From: Pteria penguin
Lineage: Eukaryota; Mollusca; Bivalvia; Pterioida; Pteriidae
Direction: 5' to 3'
Assembly: GCA_035048485.1 (NCBI GenBank)
Contig: CM068587.1
Coordinates: 31,295,001-31,359,000 of the forward strand
DNA: 64,000 nucleotides
The notes under the pieces: generated by a model
What the model saw: the letters and a program-made list of their open reading frames with translations, nothing else
Told to the model about the DNA's origin: nothing
Database searches by the model: none
Position numbers and translations under genes: made by a program
Shown here: positions 37,001-46,257 of the stretch, piece by piece
Position numbering within the stretch: position 1 is the stretch's first letter
Layout of the letters: each line of letters starts with the position of its first letter

Positions 37001-40000
37001 TAATATATCTGAATCTCTTCTACATATCATCATTCTGTTTCTAAAACCCAACCATGAACACCGTAACTTTGAATCTATCACCTGATAAACTTCAAGCGTA
37101 ACAGGCATTTTTTTGCACACAATGACTGAGACTAGACAAATACTTCGCCAGTACTTTGACAGAGGACCTTGAGGACACCGAGTCGCCTGGCAATGAAGCC
37201 TCTCAGTCCACAATTTGAAGGGGAACACGAATGCCCAGACTGCTTTTCATGACCCTGCGTGATAGATGATCGCAACCGACAGATGTGGTGACCAGAATCA
37301 GACGTCCCTCCTCACCATCGTAATCCGGCATAGCAAGAGAGAGGACCTATACAAGAAGTGCTGGACAATGCTATGCCATCGTGTTGTGTGGGATGATTCT
37401 CGATATTTAGATAGAAAGACTCGGAAAGTCAGTCTGAACAGAAGGCGAAACAGATTTGTATGGCAGTCCCATGGATATTGGGAGGATATTATGCCCAATT
37501 GTGTATTTCGTAAAGTACAGGAGAAATATCAGCGTATGTCCTCAAACTCCTTCAAAATAAAACTCTCCGAATAGAGATCAAAACAAACAAATACATCAAA
37601 CACCCCACCCCCTAAAAAGTAATAAAACCAATTAAAATGAAAAAATAAAATACAACTAGAATCTTCATTACTGCACTAAAGAATGTACTTTCTATTACCA
37701 ATTCAAATCCCACACATTGTTTACATCAAACTATAGCATGTTCACACCTCCCGATTACCATGCGCTTCCAGGCATACCCAATACCCCGATTACCAAGCGC
37801 CTCTAGGCAAATACCCCGAGCTGGAGACAAGCAGTGATTTCGGCGACCAGTTAAACAACGTCCCCAGCTTAATCACGTGACTTCAACCGTACGGTCAAAA
37901 AGTTTCCCCTTTAAACTCGATATCATGGGAATAATCAGAGACTTCTGTCTCTGGAATAATTTAATTTTAATAGATCAGTACTAAACAGTCAGTTATTCCA
38001 GGTATATGCGTCCCTGATTATTCATAAAAAACTCACATTATTAGCAGTAAGATTGGATATATCTCCGTTTGCGTTAGGTTTTGTAAAGTAATGTTATCAA
38101 GGCAATGGCAAATAGTCTGTATTTCAGTCATAATTACAGTCAAGACCGCAAAAATGCATAACGACTTATTAAAGATACAAATGATGAAAAAAAAAAGATA
38201 CCAGTAGATTGTGTAATCTGATGGAAGGACTTATAAATTTGTGTAAAAGTCCTTGGCTGATGATATGAGACTAGGCTGATGATAGCTACCGTAATAGTCA
38301 CGTGATCAGAAGATGACCGCGTACGTGTATTACGCGTAGGAATGGTCTATATTTAAAGTAAACTTTAAAAGCACAAATTCAAGAGATAGATAAGAACAGT
38401 TATATAAAGCGATCACGATTGATCAAGTTGTTTGCGACAATAATTCAGATTCATATAGGTCGGTTTCAACCAGAGACATACATACACATGAATGTCTCTG
38501 TTTTCAACCATGTAAACCAATAAGACAATCACGTTTCAATTACTGATTTTTTTTTTTTTTTTTGTAAAGAACTTATAAACAAGATAGGTCCTTGTTTTTC
38601 TTTTTTTCCTTGAAATCAATTTGTTTAATTTAATTCTAAAGAATTTCTTTCATATCGCGTGCCTACGGACATACTGGTAGTAGTTACCGGCTAAGATCAG
38701 TTACCGGCTACTACTTTTTTTTTTGTCTTTTGAAACGTGATTTTATGAGATTTTCTTCACGTGATTGTCTGCAGTACACAGAATACATATGAATTCATGG
38801 TTTGAATACCCTTGATAACGTAGTAGCCGGAAACTGGTCTTAATCGGGGACTGGTCCTTCGACAGTATACTTCTACATAAATTCTAAGATTTTATTATAA
38901 ATAAAGGAAAATCGGAAATGACCTATTCTATAAATTACTTGTCAAATTAATGACCACTACTTTTGTACATTATTCATAAGACATACCCGCTGTGCGAAAT
39001 ACGATTTCAGCTTTCCTTTTTTGCTAAGATAGCATTTCCAAATTAATCACAATAAAAGATATGTTCATTAATTCATATACAAGTAACATTTATTAAGAGC
39101 GACAGTGTTCGAACCGTTGTAACACATTACCCTTTTAAAGTTAATGCAATTGCGTATAATATTCTATTTTACTAAAGAATAACTTTTAGATGTATTGTTT
39201 ATAGAGAGCATTTCACATCAAAATATAAGATACTTAAGTCAAAGTACATTAAATTTAAGAGACCCTTAGCTCCCGTAAGTGGAATATAAATAGGACCTGG
39301 ACGAATTTTAAAGTATGGCTATTGAAACATTACAAAGTATCGCAGGTATCCCAATACAAGATTCTGCAACGATGATAACGATTGCGGTGGCCCGCCGCGT
39401 TTTTGTCTTCAAGTGCCTGCGGCGATATGACCAACTGCGGTGACCCGCGATGGACAATTCAATCTCCTGTCACGACAGTAAAAATTGCGGTGGGTTGCGA
39501 TGGATTTGAACGTCCACCGCAATCTTATTTTGCGGTGGGTTGCGGTGATTTCCCACCCAAAAATCGGTTGCGGTGATGGGTGGAAAGTGAGGAATCCGCG
39601 TAGGCTGTACTGTAGCAATGTAATAACTCAATGTAGGACACGTGTTTATTGTTTTATTTTTGTTGTTTTCTTTAATGCTTGCCTGTGACAATTTCTATAA
39701 GAGTAAACTCAAGTGCATCTCATGTGTGCCGTGTTAAACTGAATGTTTCGTCATTTATGTGTTTTGGGGCATTCAAGACACGGTTGGAGAGTTTACCAGG
39801 GGACACTTATTCCTCCCGCACACCTCTTATTTTCCATATTTGTTCATCGTGTTGTGAGTGCCATAGAAACATCGCACAAGTTATTCTCTTACTTCACTTT
39901 TTAACATGGTGTGATGCTATCTCTCATACAGTGGGTGCTACTCTACTCTTCGATTGCCGGCTCGAAGCTGCTTTTTACAAGATTCTTATAAAACTGAAAA

Positions 40001-43000
40001 AAAAATCCCATTTAATGGTATAACAGATTTTACACATCAATTAGCTTTTATCAGAAAGGCTTTTACATTAGTTTGGTTGGTTGGTTGATTGGTATTTTAC
40101 GTCGCTTTCAACAATATTTCAGTTATATCGCGACATGGAAGCAGGAGGTTACCAACCTCTTAAACATAGTGGCGCAACCCGGGATTCGAACCCGGATCGT
40201 CGGCGCCGCAAGCCAAGCGCTTAACCTCTACACCATGCCTGCCCCCTTTTACATTAGGTACACCATGTAAGTCACTTCTATCATTAAATGGGATTTATGC
40301 ACTTTTACAAGAATCTTGTAAAAACAGCTTCGAACCGATAACAGAGAAGGAAAGTGTAAAGTAACGTAGCGCCCTCTATATGAGAGAATGGGTGTGATGA
40401 TCTCGACTTTCAGTTTTGTCATACATTCTTGAGACACATAGTAAGGTGAGTCTCATATATTGTAGACCTAACCAATTCAAAACTTATGTCATATATATTA
40501 AAACTTACATGCAAATTGTTAAAATGTACAAGGTAAAGTTTTCAAGTCATTTCCTGTAAAAGAGGTTAGATCAATGTAACAGAAGTCCTTGTCTATACAG
40601 TGGCATAGCTAAGCATAATCCCTGTGAACCGATGACTCCACACCATTTTGCCATAAACATTGATGTGAACAGAAAGGAAGGTATTATCACTAGGAATAAA
40701 CAAACGAATTACGAAAGCCCTGTTGCTTACAATTCCCCCCTTTCCCCACAACAAGGTTTCGCCCTAAATCTACTGGGGGCCTCAAGGCGGCCTCCAAATT
40801 CCCTGCCTAAAATTTGAAATCTACATCCAACACCCCTAGCTACACCCTGCCTTGTAGAGGCGCTGTTATCATCAGTGCAAAAGGAAAAAAAGGGGGAATA
40901 TCAAAGTCCTTTTAATACTGTTGGAGGCATCTGCAATTAATTCTTTGTTGTGGGGTTTTTAATGGGAGAGAGAGAGCAGAGAAATAGAATTTTACAGTGA
41001 TAACTGTGCCTGTATGTTGTTGAATTGTCTCGAATGCCGTCGAACAATCTGTATGGATGGTATTTAAGTCATTAAGCTCGCCTGTGAATGGAGATCTACT
41101 GAACAGTAAGTCTATATTTAGCTTAACTTACATGATGTAGTGTTTTCCTTCTGCGAGGGGGTTATGACACTGTGTGTTTTAAATAGTTTCTGAATTGATA
41201 AAAATTCTACAACGTCGTTTACAGAACATTCTATCCAAACCCTATATGTGACATTCGGCCGCAACTTTCTGACTTCAAGTGACGAAACATTCCAGCCTAT
41301 CTCTGATCGGTGTGTAGTGTTTTGTAATGAGGGTTGATCGATGCAAAAGTACAATCGTGCTGTATCTAGTTTTTGGAGAAAATGAAGTTTCATTTTGGCA
41401 GAAACATCGGTAACATCCAAAATGATGACATCTACCACGATGGATTTTTCAGCAGAAGTCAGACCTGTAAGAAAAAGGAAATTAAACTACTTTTAGAATA
41501 AACATATGTGCAATATATTTATTTTTACATACATGTAATTACACTATGTATCACACGAAGAAATGAGAATTTTTCTTATTACCTTGTATATGAATACGCA
41601 AAAACTTAGCAATATTAAAGGAAGTTATAAACCATAAAACATATATTATATTATATCATATTATATAATGCAATATCATATCATATTGACAACCTTATAG
41701 TAAATCATGATAAAAAATATTTATCTCACGCACCGACGTTATCTGCATGTTGATGGCAGCCGCTGACTGGACAACAACACTCTTTCTCGGAACTAGTGAT
41801 TTGTTTCCTGTTGTCGACTGGATCTTCACAGACAGGTCCACATGTGATAGAGCCGTTACTGAGACACGTACACTTACTTATACATTTGTTGTATATAGAT
41901 TCACCGACAGCGAGATGTTTGAAATGGAATTCACAATAATGTACATCTATAAACAATAAAAAGAAAAAAGACAAATCGATGACATGAAAATGTATGAAGA
42001 ATATTTCTGCCTAAACTTCGGTTTTCTACCCCTTGCTTACGGTATGAAATTTTGACAGTGAATTCTAAGCAGAAGTACTAACATGATATTTGGCTACAAA
42101 ACGTAGTTCTGTGTTTTGTTTGTCTTAAGATGTATTTGATAGGGAGAGCACATAAAACTCTCTGTGGGGAATCTAGATGTTGTCTTTATACACACATAGC
42201 ATAGAAGTTTAGACTCATTGTATAAAGGTGATTGTTATTAACAGTTTTCTTTCTCCGATTGATTGATTGATTATTGCTTTACGTCACTCAATGATTATTT
42301 CACGTATATGGTGACAGCATCTGCCTGATGCATAGCATAGAAATTTTTACCTCTGCAACGGACCGACCCGAAGCAGTGAGGGATCTTTTAGGTACCACGC
42401 CTACCGTGACACGAGACCTCGGTTTTTACTGTGTCATCCGAAAGGCAGAACACCGGTGTGCCCATGATGGGAGTCGAACCCGGGACCTTCCGGTCACAAG
42501 CCGAGCACCTCATCCACTGGGCTACAACGGCTTTTTCTTGTGCAGTCCTATGCATTCTGCTTTGTGTCGATAGTCACAAAAATTGTTTGTTTTCCTAAAC
42601 CAGACCGTATGATTTAAGACGCACTTATATTAACACGTTTTGATCTTCTTGCATGCTACATGACGTTGAATCTCCCTGGCATGTAGACCATGGGGTACAT
42701 ATAGACCGGGACCGGGTTGCGATTTTCCGGATTTTGTGGAATATTCCTGAACGTTCACGTATATGGTGACGGCATCTGCCCGATGCTGGCCATACAAATT
42801 TTGACCTTTGCAACGAACCCACCCGAAGCAGAGAGGGATCTTTAACGTGCCATGCATACCACGACACAGAGCCTCTGGTTTTACTGTCTCATTCGAAAGA
42901 CATGACACCGGCATGACCAGAGCGGGACTCGAACCACGGCCTTCCTACCAGGAGACGAGCGCGATACCACTTGGCCACGTCGGCTTCAAATCAATCAAAA

Positions 43001-46000
43001 ACAATTAACAACAAAAACAAATGGAACCAAATAAAAGATTAATAAAAATTATTGCAATTTCTTTAAACAGATTTCAATACCTTGTGTTTTAACGATGAGA
43101 ATTTCAGTAGTGTCTTGATACAGTGTAAAGTTTTCATCTTCCCACACTCCGATTGTTACAAAGTACGTTGTCCCAGGGCTCTGATAGGTAAAATTGTACA
43201 CAGCTGAACTGCCTATCTGCAATAGTATCATAAGGGTGTAATGTCTGTCTGCAATGATATTACCGATCTAATATGCCTATCTCAATAATATCACAGACGT
43301 AAGATGCTCATCTCATTAATATCACCGAGCTTACATGCCTATCTCAATAATATCACCGAGCTAGCATGCATGTCTCAATAATATCACCGAGCTAGCATGT
43401 CTATCTCAATAATATTACTGAGCTAACATGCCCGTCTCAATAATATCACCGAGCGTATATGCCTTTTTTCAATTATATCACCGAGCTTACATTCCTATCT
43501 CAATAATATTACCAAGCTAACATGCCTATCTCAATAATATTACTGAGCTAACATGCCTATCTCAATAATATCACCTAGCTAACATTCCTATCTCAATAAT
43601 ATTACCGAGCTTACTTACCTGTCTCAATAATATTACTGAGCTAACATGCCTATCTCAATAATATCACCTAGCTAGCATACCTATCTCAATAATATTACTG
43701 AGCTAACATGCCCGTCTCAATAATATCACCAAGCTTACATGCCTTTCTCAATTATATCACCGAGCTCACATTCCTATCTCAATAATATCACCTAGCTAAC
43801 ATGCCTATCTCAATAATATTACTGAGCTAACATGCCCGTCTCAATAATATCACCAAGTTTATATGCCTTTCTCAATTATATCACCGAGCTAAAATTCCTA
43901 TCTCAATAATATTACCGAGCTAACATGCCTGTCTCAATAATGTCACAAACCTAATATGCCTATTTACAATAATATCTTTAAGCTGATATTCCTATCTGCA
44001 ATAAAACCATAAAGCTAATATGTCTTTCTGCAATAATATAATATAACTGACATATAAATCTTCGATAATATGAAAGAGCTAACATGCCTGTTTGCAATAA
44101 CAACATACAGCTAACATGCCTCTCAGTATTAATATCATGATATGCCCGTCTGATAGAGTCAATAATGTCTATTTAATGCCTATATATGCAGTTATCTCTG
44201 GAGATATGCATGTCTACATTAGTACCATGCCTGTCTACGACAATACCACAGACACCGGCTGATTTAGGGATGGGGCGCAACCCTCCCCCAACCATTAAAT
44301 TTTCAAAGTTTACTGTAATAAATTTATGTTTTCTTTTTCAAAATAAAGTTTAATTTATCAGTTTTATGGGTATATGTACGGAATTATAGAAGGAAAAAAT
44401 TATCTCGTACGCACGACTTACTAAGTCGGGCGCAAGGCATAAAAAGTCGTGCACACGAGATAATTATGTCGTGTGCACAACTTACTTAGTCGTGCGCACG
44501 AGATAATTATGGCATGGGCACGACTTAATCAGCCAATAGCAACATTTCTCTCACATAATTGCTATGGGTTTTCTTGCTTTATTAGACATCTTGCTGAATA
44601 AATCTCTAGTAAAGAAAGAGGTCCCATTGAAATTAGGAACCATTGTGCTTCAGCTCAATTTTTTTTTAAATTTGCTAATATAAGGGGCTCATTCAGGATT
44701 TAGAATTAACGTGGGGGCAAAGTCTAGCAAGAGGTCTGGGGACCGCCTATGTCCCTAACAGGTCCAAAGCTTCGTCTTGCCCCGCCCCTCCCGGAAACTC
44801 AAGCAGTCTGGCAATTTAGGGGCCTAAAATTTCACTTCAACCGAGGGTCCTCATTTCATCTCGTTTTCTTGATTTTCCCATTCATAACCCCACCCTCTTT
44901 AAGAATGTTGAAGTATAAAGAAGACTTTATGATTATGACTCATTTTGATCTTAGACTGTAAATGATAATGCAATGTAAAGACTGAAATATTCATGGAATA
45001 GAAAATCTGGGGAAGTTGAGTAAATTATCACATAACAGGTCTGCCACATCTCTGTCTGTCTCTCTCTCTCTCTCTATCTGTTTTTTTTTTTTTTTTGGGG
45101 GGGGGGGTGGTTTTTTTTTTGGGGGGGGGGGTGTTTATAATTAACTGAGGAAGACTAGTTGAAGTGAAATTTTAGGCCCCTAAATTGTCAAATTACGTGA
45201 GTTTCCGGAGGGGGAGGGAAACGAAGCTTTGGACTGGCAGGGAATTTAGGCGGCCCCCAGACTGCTTGACTGGTGTCGCCACCACGCTAACTCCAAATTT
45301 TGGATCAGCCCCTGATTTTAACAAAACTGTAGAATGTAGCTGAAGCACAATGGTTCTAAATTAATGGGAACTCTTTCAAAATCAGATATTCATTCAATAA
45401 GATTTCTGGTAAACAAGAGATCCCATAGCAAAATGTAAGAGATACTACTATTGGCTGATTAAGTCTTGCGCACAACATAACTATCTCGTGCGCACGACTT
45501 AAGTCGTGCGCATGACATAATTACCTTGTGCGCACGACTTTTTAAGTCGTGCATACGACTTAGTTAGTCGGGCGCATGACATAATTATCTCGTGCGCACG
45601 ACTTTTCATCTCGTGCGCACGACTTTTTATGTCTTGCGCACGACATACCCAACTCGTGTGCCCGACTTACTAAGCCGTAACCACGAGATAATGTTTTCCC
45701 ACATGTCCCTTCCATACTTCCGTATATATGTCATGGTTTCATTTTGTTACCTTAACTTTATTACAGCTAATAAGGTATTTTTATTTTGTTCGCTTATACT
45801 ATATGTATTATTGTGATATATCTTTTTCAATTGAGTGTTTCAACTAAGAGTTTGTTAATGTTACCAACATGGACGAAACTACGCCCCCTAGCCTGGGCTC
45901 CCACCATGGCTTTGCCCTTGGCCCATTTGAGATCCCTATTTATATATATATATATATAGGCAAACAGCATTTACAATATTGACTGTACATGCATGTCTCG

Positions 46001-46175
46001 TGTAACAAACCTCGAGCTATACAGATAACTAAACAACCAGTGGGCAGTAACTTAAGGAAAAGTATAGTGGGGTGGTGCACAACAATTCACACATACACAG
46101 AAAATGTCTGCAACTCACTGTTTGCGATGATCTAATTTTCGATTTATCCGCGAGACTTTATATTTGCGAGAAGTC

Positions 46176-46257
<82 letters not shown>

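Noticed and set aside
37266..37574. A transposase gene
   Set aside because: The basic composition is suggestive, but no DDE or helix-turn-helix pattern could be identified.
40150..40246. A tRNA gene on the minus strand
   Set aside because: Same reason: head of SINE family B with a retroposon tail.
43217..44160. CRISPR-like regular array
   Set aside because: Units are directly adjacent without unique spacers, and the host is an animal with introns. It is a minisatellite.
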